A DNA stretch of 54,747 nt, taken from assembly GCF_009755355.1 (NCBI RefSeq), contig NZ_WQLB01000033.1:1-54747 (forward strand), written 5' to 3'. Of this stretch, positions 24,671 to 33,634 are shown one piece after another. Origin of the DNA: Deinococcus arboris. Lineage in GTDB: Bacteria > Deinococcota > Deinococci > Deinococcales > Deinococcaceae. Under the pieces are notes generated by a model. The model had not been told where the DNA came from. It saw only the letters and a program-made list of their open reading frames with translations, and did not search any database. A program made the position numbers and the translations under genes. Every line of letters starts with the position of its first letter. The first letter of the stretch is position 1.

Positions 24671-26086
24671 ATGACCATCCGACTGACCATTAATGGCGCG
24701 GCGACCCAGTTGCCCGCTGGCCCGCACACCACGCTGCTGTCGGCTCTGCGGTCGCGCGGCCTGACGGGCTGTAAAGAAGGCTGCGCCGAGGGTGAATGCG
24801 GCGCCTGTGCGGTGCTGGTGTCACGCGCAGAGCAGGACGGCACCCGCTGGGAGAGTGTGAATGCCTGCCTGGTCCTGCTGCCCGCGCTGGACGGCGGAGA
24901 GGTCGTCACCGCCGAAGGCCTGGGGACGCCCGGCAACTTGCACCCGGCCCAGTACGAACTGGCGGTGCACGGCGGCTCACAGTGCGGGTACTGCACGCCC
25001 GGCTTCGTGTGCAGCATGGCGGCCGAGTATTACCGGCCGGACCGCACCCCCGGCGACCACGGCGCCGCCAACGGCTTCGATCTGCACGCCCTGAGCGGGA
25101 ATCTGTGCCGCTGCACGGGGTACCGCCCGATTGCCGACGCGGCGTATGCACTGGGGCCGCCCGCCCAGGACGATCCGCTGGGGCAGCGGCGCCTTCAGCC
25201 CGCGCCAGCGCCGCAGGCCACTGCCTTGCAGGCGCCCGAGGGGGCGTTCTTCCGCCCGGCCAACCTGCCCGGCGCCCTGGCCCTGCTGGCGGCCCATCCT
25301 GGGGCCACCATTCTGGCCGGCGGCACCGACCTGGGCGTGGAGGTCAACCTGCGCCACGCCCGTCCTCCGGTGACGGTGGCCGTGGACGCCCTGCCCGAGT
25401 TGCGGGTGTTCGAGGTTGGGTCCGACTCTCTCCTGCTGGGCGCGGGATTGACCCTCAGTGACCTGGAGCGTCGGCTGGGCGACCGGGTGCCCCTGCTGGC
25501 GCAGTGGTTTCCGCAGTTTGCCTCGCGCCTGATTCGCAATTCGGCCACGCTGGGCGGCAACCTGGGCACCGCCTCGCCTATTGGGGACAGCCCGCCCGCG
25601 CTGCTGGCGCTGGAGGCGAGTGTGCAGCTCGTCGGGCCGGAAGGCGAGCGGGAGATGCCGCTGGCCGACTTTTTCACCGGCTACCGCCAGACCCGGCGTC
25701 AGCCCGGCGAACTGATTACGGCGGTGCGGATTCCGCTGCCCCTGTCGCCGCTGGTCGCCTTTCACAAGGTGGCCAAGCGCCGCTTTGACGATATTTCCAG
25801 TGTGGCGGTGGGCTACGCCCTGAAGGTCGAGGCCGGCAGAGTCACGCGTGCCCGCATCGGCCTGGGCGGCGTGGCGGCCACCCCGCTGCGGGCCTATGAA
25901 ACGGAAGCGGCCCTGGAAGGCCAGCCCTGGACGGAGGAGACAGTGCGCCGGGCTGCCCGAATCTTGGGCAGTGCGGGCACGCCGCTCAGCGACCACCGCG
26001 CCAGCGCTGCTTACCGCGCGGCGATGCTGGAGCAGAGCCTCCTGAAGTTCTTCTTTGAAAGTCAGGAGGCCGCCCATGACCGCTGA
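24671..26086 (+). CDS. xdhA: xanthine dehydrogenase small subunit (2Fe-2S and FAD)
   Basis: A 471-residue iron-sulfur flavoprotein carrying electrons from the molybdenum subunit to NAD+. The plant-type ferredoxin domain has cysteines in GCKEGCAEGECGAC plus NAC (~37-75). The second cluster domain has CGYCTPGF and CRCTGYRPI. From ~residue 165 a FAD-binding domain contains ILAGGTDLGVEV and NSATLGGNLGTASPIGDSPP. The fused 2Fe-2S plus FAD layout matches bacterial XdhA. The ATG at 24671 has GGAGGAAC directly upstream; the frame to 24605 lacks conservation. It overlaps xdhB by 11 bp. A TATCCT upstream (~24522) is a candidate -10. Confidence 0.95.
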   Translation: MTIRLTINGAATQLPAGPHTTLLSALRSRGLTGCKEGCAEGECGACAVLVSRAEQDGTRWESVNACLVLLPALDGGEVVTAEGLGTPGNLHPAQYELAVHGGSQCGYCTPGFVCSMAAEYYRPDRTPGDHGAANGFDLHALSGNLCRCTGYRPIADAAYALGPPAQDDPLGQRRLQPAPAPQATALQAPEGAFFRPANLPGALALLAAHPGATILAGGTDLGVEVNLRHARPPVTVAVDALPELRVFEVGSDSLLLGAGLTLSDLERRLGDRVPLLAQWFPQFASRLIRNSATLGGNLGTASPIGDSPPALLALEASVQLVGPEGEREMPLADFFTGYRQTRRQPGELITAVRIPLPLSPLVAFHKVAKRRFDDISSVAVGYALKVEAGRVTRARIGLGGVAATPLRAYETEAALEGQPWTEETVRRAARILGSAGTPLSDHRASAAYRAAMLEQSLLKFFFESQEAAHDR

Positions 26087-28421
26087 GCAGTTCCCATCTG
26101 GCCCAGTCGGCACCCCCATGCCCCACGAAAGCGCGGCGGGGCACGTGACCGGCCACGCGCTGTACACCGATGACCTGGGAGTCCGCTGGCAAAATCTGCT
26201 GCACGCCTGGCCGGTGCAGGCGCCGCACGCGCACGCCCGCGTGCTGAGCCTGGACCCGGCGCCGGCCCTGGCGGTGCCCGGCGTGGTGCGCGTTCTGACG
26301 GCCGCTGACGTACCGGGTGTGAACGACGCAGGGGTCAAGGGGGACGAACCGCTGTTTCCAGACACCGTCATGTACCACGGCCACGCCGTGTGCTGGGTGC
26401 TGGCCGAGTCCGAGGAAGCCGCTCGCCTGGGCGCCGCCGCCGTGGCTGTGACCTACGAACCGCTGCCGGCGATCATCACGCTGGCCGAGGCCATCGCCGC
26501 TGAAGCCTTTCAGGGCGCCCAGTCCACCCTACGCCGGGGCGACGTGACAGTGGGTTTTGCCCAGGCCGCGCACGTCTTTGAGGGCGAGTTCGAGATGGGC
26601 GGGCAGGAACACTTCTACCTCGAAACGAATGCGGCGCTGGCGCACATTGACGAGTCAGGGCAGGTCTTCATTCAGGCCAGCACCCAGCATCCCAGTGAAA
26701 CGCAGGACATCACCGCACATGTCCTGGGGCTGCCCGCGCACGCGGTGACCGTGCAGTGCCTGCGCATGGGCGGCGGCTTTGGCGGCAAGGAAATGCAGCC
26801 CCACGGGTACGCGGCCATTGCGGCGCTGGGGGCCACGCTGACGGGCCGCCCCGTTCGCCTGCGCCTGAACCGCACCCAGGACCTCACGCTGACGGGCAAG
26901 CGTCACCCCTTCCACGCGCGCTGGACTGCCGGGTTTGACGCGGATGGGCGTTTTACCGCCCTGCAAGTTACCCTGACCAGTGACGGCGGCTGGAGCCTCG
27001 ACCTCTCGGAACCCGTGATGGCGAGGGCGCTGTGCCACCTGGACAACGCTTACTCCATCCCGCATGTGGAGGCGCACGGGCGAATTGCCCAGACGAACAA
27101 AACGTCCCAGACGGCTTTCCGGGGCTTTGGTGGTCCCCAGGGCATGTTGGTCACGGAAGACCTGCTGGGCCGGGTGGCGCCGCTGCTGGGCCTAGACCCG
27201 CAAGAGCTGCGGGCGCGCAACTTTTACCAGCCGGGCGAGAGCACCCCTTACGGCCAGCCGGTGCGCCACGCCGAGCGCCTGCCGGACCTGTGGGCGCAGC
27301 TGCTGCACAGGAGCGACTTCCACGCCCGCCGCGCTGAGGTCGCCGCCTTCAATGCCGCCCACCCGCACACCAAGCGCGGTCTGGCCGTCACGCCGGTTAA
27401 GTTTGGCATTTCGTTCAACTTCACCGCCTACAACCAGGCGGGGGCGCTGGTCCACGTCTACAAGGACGGCAGCGTGCTGGTGAACCACGGCGGCACCGAG
27501 ATGGGTCAGGGCCTGCACACCAAAATGCTGCAGGTGGCGGCCACGGCGCTGGGGGTGCCGCTGTCCAGCGTGCGGCTGGCCCCCACCCGCACCGACAAGG
27601 TGCCTAACACCAGCGCCACCGCCGCCAGTTCCGGGGCGGACCTGAACGGCGGGGCCGTCAAGGACGCCTGCGACCAGATTCGCGCGCGGCTGGTCGAGGT
27701 GGCGGCGGGGACGCTGGGCGTTCACCCGGACGACGTGCGCTTTGAGGCGGGGCAGGTGTTTCCGCTGGGCCACCCAGAGCGGGGCCTGACCTTTGCGCAG
27801 CTGGTGCACGACGCCTACCACCGCCGCACCCCGCTGTGGGCCGCCGGGTTTTACCGCACGCCGGGCCTGCACTGGGACCGCGCCGCCATGCAGGGCGAGC
27901 CGTTCAAATACTTCTCTTACGGCGCGTCGGTCTCGGAGGTCGAGGTGGACGGCTTTACCGGCGCCTACCGGGTGCGCCGCGCCGACCTGCTGCATGACGT
28001 GGGCGACAGCCTCTCGCCCCTGATTGATCTGGGGCAGGTTGAGGGCGGCTACCTGCAAGGTGTGGGTTGGCTGACCCTGGAAGACCTGCGCTGGGACGAG
28101 TCACAGGGCCCTGGCCGGGGCCGCCTGCTGACCAATTCGGCCAGTACCTACAAGCTGCCCAGCTTCAGTGAATTGCCCGAAGTGTTCCATGTGACCCTGC
28201 TGGAGCGCGCCACCGAGGCCGGCGTGGTGTACGGCTCGAAGGCAGTGGGCGAGCCGCCGCTGATGCTGGCCATTTCAGTGCGGGAAGCGCTGCGGGGGGC
28301 CTGCGCCGCGTTCGGTTCCCCGCAGCACCCCACCCTGCTCGCCAGCCCCGCCACCCCCGAAGCCGTGTACTGGGCGCTGAACCGCGCCCGCCAGACCACC
28401 CTGGAGGAAGCTCAACCATGA
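26076..28421 (+). CDS. xdhB: xanthine dehydrogenase molybdopterin subunit
   Basis: A 781-residue catalytic subunit that hydroxylates hypoxanthine and xanthine to urate at a molybdenum centre. Family signatures include the N-terminal HESAAGHVTGHALYTDD, GGGFGGKE, FRGFGGPQ, TEMGQGLHTK, and the catalytic Glu in GSKAVGEPP near the C-terminus. Length matches bacterial XdhB. The ATG at 26076 lies inside the 3' end of xdhA with GGAGG about 7 nt upstream. Its stop overlaps the next small gene in an ATGA. XdhC, encoded downstream, should insert the sulfurated molybdenum cofactor. Confidence 0.95.
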   Translation: MTAEQFPSGPVGTPMPHESAAGHVTGHALYTDDLGVRWQNLLHAWPVQAPHAHARVLSLDPAPALAVPGVVRVLTAADVPGVNDAGVKGDEPLFPDTVMYHGHAVCWVLAESEEAARLGAAAVAVTYEPLPAIITLAEAIAAEAFQGAQSTLRRGDVTVGFAQAAHVFEGEFEMGGQEHFYLETNAALAHIDESGQVFIQASTQHPSETQDITAHVLGLPAHAVTVQCLRMGGGFGGKEMQPHGYAAIAALGATLTGRPVRLRLNRTQDLTLTGKRHPFHARWTAGFDADGRFTALQVTLTSDGGWSLDLSEPVMARALCHLDNAYSIPHVEAHGRIAQTNKTSQTAFRGFGGPQGMLVTEDLLGRVAPLLGLDPQELRARNFYQPGESTPYGQPVRHAERLPDLWAQLLHRSDFHARRAEVAAFNAAHPHTKRGLAVTPVKFGISFNFTAYNQAGALVHVYKDGSVLVNHGGTEMGQGLHTKMLQVAATALGVPLSSVRLAPTRTDKVPNTSATAASSGADLNGGAVKDACDQIRARLVEVAAGTLGVHPDDVRFEAGQVFPLGHPERGLTFAQLVHDAYHRRTPLWAAGFYRTPGLHWDRAAMQGEPFKYFSYGASVSEVEVDGFTGAYRVRRADLLHDVGDSLSPLIDLGQVEGGYLQGVGWLTLEDLRWDESQGPGRGRLLTNSASTYKLPSFSELPEVFHVTLLERATEAGVVYGSKAVGEPPLMLAISVREALRGACAAFGSPQHPTLLASPATPEAVYWALNRARQTTLEEAQP

Positions 28422-28606
28422 CCCACCCAACCGCCCTCACCCCCGCCGACCTGGCCCTGCTGCACACCGATCTGCCCGCCGGTGGGGAAGCGCTGCTGAG
28501 CACCGATGAGCTGGACCCTGACGAACTGACCCTGCTGGAGTGGGACGCCGAGGCCCCGCTGGTGCCCCTGCAGCTGGTCCCCCTGGAGTGGACGGCGCGG
28601 GGGTGA
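28418..28606 (+). CDS. 62-residue acidic protein in the xdh operon
   Basis: Not recognised. It starts in an ATGA overlap with the xdhB stop (28418-28421), so it is positioned to be translated by coupling. The product has 12 acidic residues against a single Arg, with no Lys or Cys. The central segment (residues 24-45: repeated D/E-L pairs and EWDAE) and the C-terminal LVPLEW are its visible features. It has no signal peptide or membrane segment. Its place between the catalytic subunit and the XdhC chaperone suggests a small accessory or adaptor role in enzyme maturation; that is inference. A chance frame is the alternative, but codon use and the coupling argue against it. Confidence 0.65.
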   Translation: MTHPTALTPADLALLHTDLPAGGEALLSTDELDPDELTLLEWDAEAPLVPLQLVPLEWTARG

Positions 28607-28637
28607 GCACGTCGGCCGCGCCCCAGGGGCTTCTCCC

Positions 28638-29471
28638 ATGAACTGGCGAGAAGCCCTGAACGCGCTGCACGAGCGCGGCGAAGCCGGCGTGCTGGTGACG
28701 GTGGCCGCCGCGCGGGGCCACACGCCGCGCGAGGCCGGGGCCAAGATGCTGGTGGGCGCAGCCCAGACCTGGGACACCGTGGGAGGCGGCAATCTGGAAG
28801 CCACCGCCGTCGCGCGGGCGCGGGCCCTGTTGACGGTGGGCGCAGCGGTCCCCGAACTGCTGACCCTGCGCCTGACCGACCGCGCCCCCAACGAACACGG
28901 CCGGCAGTGCTGCGGCGGCGAGGTGACCCTGCTCCTTGAACCCTTCAGAACGGCGCGGCCTGCGGTGGCGGTGTTTGGCCTGGGCCATGTGGGACTGGAA
29001 CTCGCCCGCGTGCTGGCCCGCTTGCCCGTCGCGCTGCACCTGATTGACTCCCGCGCCGCGCAGCTGGCCCCCGAACGCCTGACACCGCTGACTGACGCCT
29101 GCGCGGCCCTTCACTTTCACCACGCTCCCATTCCCGAAACCGTCCTGGAGACGCTGCCGCCGGGCGCCCACCTGCTGATCCTCACCCATGACCACGCCGA
29201 GGACGCCGCCCTGCTGGACGCGGCGCTGCGCCGCCCGGCCTGGGGGTCGGTGGGCCTGATCGGCTCGGCGGCCAAATGGGCGCGCTTTCAGGCGCAGCTG
29301 ACCGAACTGGGGCACCCTCCAGAAGCCCTCGCCCAGGTCACCACCCCGATTGGCGACCCCGCCCTGAGAACCGGCCCTCACCGCAAACACCCCGCCGTCA
29401 TCGCCCTGAGCGTGGCGGCCGCTCTGACGCCCCTGCTCTTTTCGGCTCCGACTCTTGAAAGGATGTTATGA
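28638..29471 (+). CDS. xdhC: xanthine dehydrogenase accessory protein XdhC
   Basis: A 277-residue molybdenum-cofactor chaperone that binds Moco and promotes its sulfuration before insertion in XdhB. The N-terminal XdhC/CoxI domain has GHTPREAGAKMLV and the conserved RQCCGGEV motif (~93-100). The C-terminal Rossmann domain begins VAVFGLGHVGLELA (~115-128) and contains GLIGSAAKWARF. It starts 31 nt after the small acidic gene and overlaps guaD by an ATGA (29468-29471). Confidence 0.93.
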   Translation: MNWREALNALHERGEAGVLVTVAAARGHTPREAGAKMLVGAAQTWDTVGGGNLEATAVARARALLTVGAAVPELLTLRLTDRAPNEHGRQCCGGEVTLLLEPFRTARPAVAVFGLGHVGLELARVLARLPVALHLIDSRAAQLAPERLTPLTDACAALHFHHAPIPETVLETLPPGAHLLILTHDHAEDAALLDAALRRPAWGSVGLIGSAAKWARFQAQLTELGHPPEALAQVTTPIGDPALRTGPHRKHPAVIALSVAAALTPLLFSAPTLERML

Positions 29472-30772
29472 CCACCTCTGTTCTGTACCGCGCCACCTTC
29501 CTGCACACGCCTACCAGCCCTTTTGCTGTCCCCGACGCCCTGCACGCCCAGGAGGACGGCGGGCTGCTGGTGGACAGCGGCGGTGTGATTCAGGAGGCGG
29601 GCGATTTTGCGGCCGTGCGCGCGGCCCAGCCCGACGTGCCAGTGACCGACCTGCGCGGTGGGCTGCTGCTGCCCGGCTTCGTGGACACCCACGTCCACTA
29701 CCCGCAGGTGCGCGTGATCGGCGGCCTGGGGCTGCCGCTGCTGGCCTGGCTGGACCACGAGGCCCTGCCTGAGGAGGCCCGCCTGGCCGACGACGTCTAC
29801 GCGCGCAGCGTGGCCCAGGACTTTCTGCGCGGCCTGGTGGGCGCCGGCACGACCACAGCGCTGGTGTTTGGCTCGCACTTCGCGTCCGCTGTCCACATCT
29901 TTTTCGAGGAAGCCGCCCGTGTGGGCCTGCGGGCCGTGGCGGGCCAGGTCGTCAGCGACCGGCTGCTGCGCGACGAACTGCACACCACCCCCGAGCGCGC
30001 TTACGCCGAGGGCAAGGCCCTGATTGAGCGCTGGCATGGAGTGGGCCGCGCGCTGTATGCCGTTACGCCCCGCTTTTCCCTGTCGGCCTCAGAGGGCATC
30101 CTGGCCGCCTGCGCCGCCCTGATGACCGAGTTTCCGGAGGTGCGGTTCACCAGCCACATCAATGAAAATGTGCGTGAGGTGGAGGTGGTGCGGAGTCTGT
30201 TTCCAGAGGCGCGCGACTACCTCGACACCTACGAGCGCGCCGGGCTGGTCAGTGACCGGGCGGTGCTGGCCCACAACGTCCACCCTTCGGACCGGGAACT
30301 GGGCGTCATGGCGGCCAGCGGCTGCACGGCAGCGCACTGCCCCTGTAGCAATTCGGCGCTGGGCAGCGGCTTTTTTCCGTTGCAACGCCATCTGACGGCG
30401 GGCGTCCGGGTCTCGCTGGGCAGCGATGTAGGCGGCGGCACCGGCTTTTCGCTGCTCAAAGAAGGCCTCCAGGCCCACTTCATGCAAAACCTGATGGGCG
30501 AGGCGGGCGTGGCGCTGTCGCCCGCCCATCTGCTGTACCTCGCCACGCTGGCCGGGGCGCAGGCCCTGGGGCTGGAGGGGCAGGTAGGCTCTTTTGAGCC
30601 GGGCAAGGCATTTGACGCGGTGCACCTGGCCCCCCCGCCCGGCACGCCGCTGGACGCAGCCCTGCGCCACGCCCCCAGCCCCGAACGTGCTCTGGCGGCG
30701 GCTTTTGCGACCGGCACCGCTGGCGATGTGGCTGGGGTTTGGATTGGCGGAGAACGAGTGACGCTGGGGTAG
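29468..30772 (+). CDS. guaD: guanine deaminase
   Basis: A 434-residue amidohydrolase-fold enzyme deaminating guanine to xanthine, the substrate of the enzyme encoded upstream. It shows LLLPGFVDTHVHYPQVRVIG, with the HxH metal site and the PQ characteristic of GuaD, then SHINEN (metal His), VLAHNVHPS, and GSDVGGGTGFS with the final metal Asp. Length is typical for bacterial GuaD. It is the last gene of the operon, translationally coupled to xdhC, and is followed by a strong terminator hairpin. Confidence 0.94.
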   Translation: MTTSVLYRATFLHTPTSPFAVPDALHAQEDGGLLVDSGGVIQEAGDFAAVRAAQPDVPVTDLRGGLLLPGFVDTHVHYPQVRVIGGLGLPLLAWLDHEALPEEARLADDVYARSVAQDFLRGLVGAGTTTALVFGSHFASAVHIFFEEAARVGLRAVAGQVVSDRLLRDELHTTPERAYAEGKALIERWHGVGRALYAVTPRFSLSASEGILAACAALMTEFPEVRFTSHINENVREVEVVRSLFPEARDYLDTYERAGLVSDRAVLAHNVHPSDRELGVMAASGCTAAHCPCSNSALGSGFFPLQRHLTAGVRVSLGSDVGGGTGFSLLKEGLQAHFMQNLMGEAGVALSPAHLLYLATLAGAQALGLEGQVGSFEPGKAFDAVHLAPPPGTPLDAALRHAPSPERALAAAFATGTAGDVAGVWIGGERVTLG

Positions 30773-30780
30773 AGGAAGTT

Positions 30781-30822
30781 AAGGGAAGCGGGCGGCCTGA
30801 TGATGGACCGCCCGCTTCCCTT
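30781..30822. terminator. strong intrinsic terminator, convergent genes
   Basis: AAGGGAAGCGGGCGG (30781-30795) pairs perfectly with CCGCCCGCTTCCCTT (30808-30822), a 15-bp stem with 12-nt loop, followed on the plus strand by CTTCTTCTCCTT. It lies between guaD and the convergent surface-protein operon and can serve both strands. Confidence 0.8.
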
Positions 30823-30829
30823 CTTCTCC

Positions 30830-33634
30830 TTACGGTACGGTCACGTCCAGGCACGCGGCCACGCTGGCCTGCGGTGCCAGGCCGGCAATGCGGTAGGTCA
30901 CGGTGCGGCCAGCCACCTCACCCGCGTCGGCGTCGGCAGCGTCCGTCAATGCGGTTCCGCCCAGGGTCAGGCTGCCCGGTGCATACAGGGCTGCGCCTGC
31001 CAGGGTGTCACTGAGGGTCAAGGTGCTGAGGGGGTCGGGGCTGCCGTTGGTCACGGTCAGGCAGTAGCGCAGGCGGTCGCCGGGCTGGGCATCGGTGCTC
31101 AGGCCAGCGGGCGTGCCGCGGGTCAGATTTTCCACCGTTTTGCCCACAGTGGCCCCTGGAAGAACCGTGGTGGTGTCGGTGGCGCCCGCCGCGTCGGTGA
31201 CAGGGCGGTCCTGCCAGGTCAGGCTCAGGCCGAGCGGGGTGGTCAGGACCGTGCCCGGCGCGGTGCCTGCGGACACAGCCACCGTTACCTCCAGCGCGCA
31301 GGCGCTCAGGCGGCCGTCCGGGTCGCGCGGCCAGCTGTCGCCGACCACCAGGGCCGAGGTCCCGGCGGCCCGCTCCGCCGCGTCCAGGGTGCCGTCGCAG
31401 TTACGGTCAGCGGCCAGCGCCGTGCCGCCCGCCCCCAGGTTGAAGGTCAGGGTGCCCACCGTGCCGGGGCGAAAGGTGTGAGCATAGGTCAGGGTTGCAG
31501 GCGCCTCGGTTCGCCCGGCGCCGTTCGGAGTCAGGGTCGGGCGGCCAGTCAGGCCCAGGCTCACCGTTCGCACTTGCCCCACCGGGTCTGGTAGCGGTGC
31601 GGGGCGCAGGCCGGTGCCCTGGGGATCGGTGGCCAGCGTGACGGCGCCGTCCACCCGCACGCCGGTGACGGCGTCCAGGCCAGGCTGGGGCGCAGGTGGG
31701 GTCAAGCTCAGGTCCGTCCAGCTGCCTGGCACATACAGAGTGAAGGCGCCGCCGGCCGCAGTGACAGTGCTGCGGGTGCCGCCGCTGCCCGTCACGCTGA
31801 CCGTCAGGCCAGCCAGCCCAGCCTCACTGCCCTGCGCTAAGGCGTCATGGGGGAGAGCGCCGCCCCGGCCATCGTCCCGGAAGAGGGTGCCGCTCAGACG
31901 ATCCCCGGCAAACAGGCCAAAGTCGAGGTCGGGGAGACTGGTCGCCGTGGCCGCCACTGTCAGGGGAGCCTGACCGCCCAGCGGGTTCACGAACACGAAG
32001 CCCGCCGGGGCTGCTGGGGTGATGCCTGCAGCAGAGGTGGTGACCAGCGCCACCACACTGCCCTCGGGCACGGCCAGGGTATAGGTGCCGGGGCCAGCCG
32101 GCACCGGGGCGCTGGCCACCACGGCGCCGCCCAGAACGGCGTTCACGCGCACGGTGGGTCCAGGCCAGCTCTCGCCGGCGTCCGCCACGCCGTCGGGTTG
32201 CAGGTCGCTGTACACCCGGCCCGTCAGGGTGCACACGGTGTTCACGCCGGTCACGGTGACCACGGCCTGCCCAATGCCGGTGCCCAGCAGGTCCAGCACG
32301 CGGTCACCCAGCGCGGTCAGCACCGCCAGCAGCGTTGGGCGCAGCACCAGTTTGAGGGTGCTCGTCGCGGGCGCCAGCAGGTTGCCGATGGTGGCGTCCA
32401 CCGTGCCCTGCAGGGCGGGCGGCACGGTTTGTCCCGCACTGACCCTCACGCCCACGCTCAGGGTGTCCACCAGACTCGTGACCAAGCTGGTGACGCCCAC
32501 AAAGCCGCTTTGCACGGTGCGGGTCTGCGGGTAGGGACCGCTGAAGGTCACGGCTTGCGCCCCTGGGGTGCCGTCGGCCAGGCCGCGCGCATTCACGTCG
32601 AGATTCAGCAAGCCCAGCCCCGCCACCGACACCTGCGTGGTCGCCACCCGCGCTGGGGTCAGGCTGGTAAACGGATTGGGCACGCTGCGGTTAAAAAAGG
32701 TGCTGTCCGGAATGGTGCCCAGCGCCAGGCGGGCCACCCCCGGCGTCACGTTCAGGGTCACGGCATCCGAGACCGCGTCCACCAGGCCAATCGCGCCACT
32801 AGCCCGCGCGACTTCCAGATACAGGTTCAGGTTGGTCAGGGTCAGGTCCAGGCCGGTGTCCACCCCCGAGGGATTGAGGAGATTCACGGTCAGGCCGTTG
32901 AAATTCACGTCCAGCTTCACGCGGATGCTGGCGGCGTGAAAGGTCGCGCCCTGCGGTCCGCAGCGGTAGACCGGCGGCTCAATGACTTGAACGAAGGCTT
33001 GAATGGTAGGCGTTACGGTGCCCACACCCAGCCCCAGCCCGCTGAGGTTGACACTGACGCCGCTGAGGGTGATGGGGGTGCTGCCTGTCGTGACCGCGTT
33101 GCGGGTGTTGAACAGCTGCGTGCCGCCCAGCACGAGGCTAAGCAGATTCAGCCGCGAGTCCACGAAGGCGCCCGGCGGAAAATCCAGTTGCAGCAGTTCG
33201 CCCAGTCGCAGAGTCCCGGTCAGGCCCGGCACCCCCAGGGCCAGCGCGCGCAGGGCACTGGCCGCCGCCGTAGCCCCGTCCGTCTCGGCGGCTTGCGCGG
33301 CCACTTCCAGCAGGGTCGCCACGCTGATGTCGGCGTTCAGGGCGTCCTGCACGGTCCCCGCGCCCACCTGGGCCTGCAGCAGATTTAAAAAGGCGCTTAG
33401 GCGAACGTCGGTCTGGGCCACCGCCGTCCAGTCGGCGGCCGTCAGGGTCACGGACCCGCCGCCCAGCAGCCCTTGCAGCAGGGGACTAAGCACCGCACTG
33501 CGTCCCGAATCCACGCTCAGCAGGCGGGGCCCTGCCACCACGCAGGCGCCGCCTGCGCACGGCCCAGCCTGCGCGCGGCCTATCGTCACGAGCAGCACCA
33601 AGAGGGTGATGAAGGAAAGAAGACGGGCTCGCAT
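30830..33634 (-). CDS. large exported protein: TadG-like region plus SdrD-B-like and DUF11-type domains
   Basis: A 934-residue exported protein. The signal peptide ends at GRAQA. Residues ~90-350 resemble the extracellular part of TadG-like Flp-pilus/envelope proteins (ALRALALGVPGLTGTLRLGE, VNLSGLG, a QVIEPP motif). Residues ~480-620 carry SdrD B-like beta domains (LTGRVYSDLQPDGVADAGE, LSGTLFRDDGRGG). Near residue 770, DRNCDGTLDAAE looks like a calcium-binding loop. The C-terminal ~110 residues form a DUF11 domain (PGDRLRYCLTVTNGSPDPLSTLTLSDTL). It ends without a sorting motif or membrane anchor. Its ATG overlaps the previous stop as TAATG. Probably a cell-surface structural component secreted by or bound to the barrel protein encoded upstream. 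Confidence 0.75.
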   Translation of the reverse strand: MRARLLSFITLLVLLVTIGRAQAGPCAGGACVVAGPRLLSVDSGRSAVLSPLLQGLLGGGSVTLTAADWTAVAQTDVRLSAFLNLLQAQVGAGTVQDALNADISVATLLEVAAQAAETDGATAAASALRALALGVPGLTGTLRLGELLQLDFPPGAFVDSRLNLLSLVLGGTQLFNTRNAVTTGSTPITLSGVSVNLSGLGLGVGTVTPTIQAFVQVIEPPVYRCGPQGATFHAASIRVKLDVNFNGLTVNLLNPSGVDTGLDLTLTNLNLYLEVARASGAIGLVDAVSDAVTLNVTPGVARLALGTIPDSTFFNRSVPNPFTSLTPARVATTQVSVAGLGLLNLDVNARGLADGTPGAQAVTFSGPYPQTRTVQSGFVGVTSLVTSLVDTLSVGVRVSAGQTVPPALQGTVDATIGNLLAPATSTLKLVLRPTLLAVLTALGDRVLDLLGTGIGQAVVTVTGVNTVCTLTGRVYSDLQPDGVADAGESWPGPTVRVNAVLGGAVVASAPVPAGPGTYTLAVPEGSVVALVTTSAAGITPAAPAGFVFVNPLGGQAPLTVAATATSLPDLDFGLFAGDRLSGTLFRDDGRGGALPHDALAQGSEAGLAGLTVSVTGSGGTRSTVTAAGGAFTLYVPGSWTDLSLTPPAPQPGLDAVTGVRVDGAVTLATDPQGTGLRPAPLPDPVGQVRTVSLGLTGRPTLTPNGAGRTEAPATLTYAHTFRPGTVGTLTFNLGAGGTALAADRNCDGTLDAAERAAGTSALVVGDSWPRDPDGRLSACALEVTVAVSAGTAPGTVLTTPLGLSLTWQDRPVTDAAGATDTTTVLPGATVGKTVENLTRGTPAGLSTDAQPGDRLRYCLTVTNGSPDPLSTLTLSDTLAGAALYAPGSLTLGGTALTDAADADAGEVAGRTVTYRIAGLAPQASVAACLDVTVP

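Noticed and set aside
31847..33388. 513-codon plus-strand frame opposite the TadG-like/DUF11 gene
   Set aside because: His/Gln/Arg/Gly-rich shadow typical of antisense frames in GC-rich DNA; no start signal or domain.
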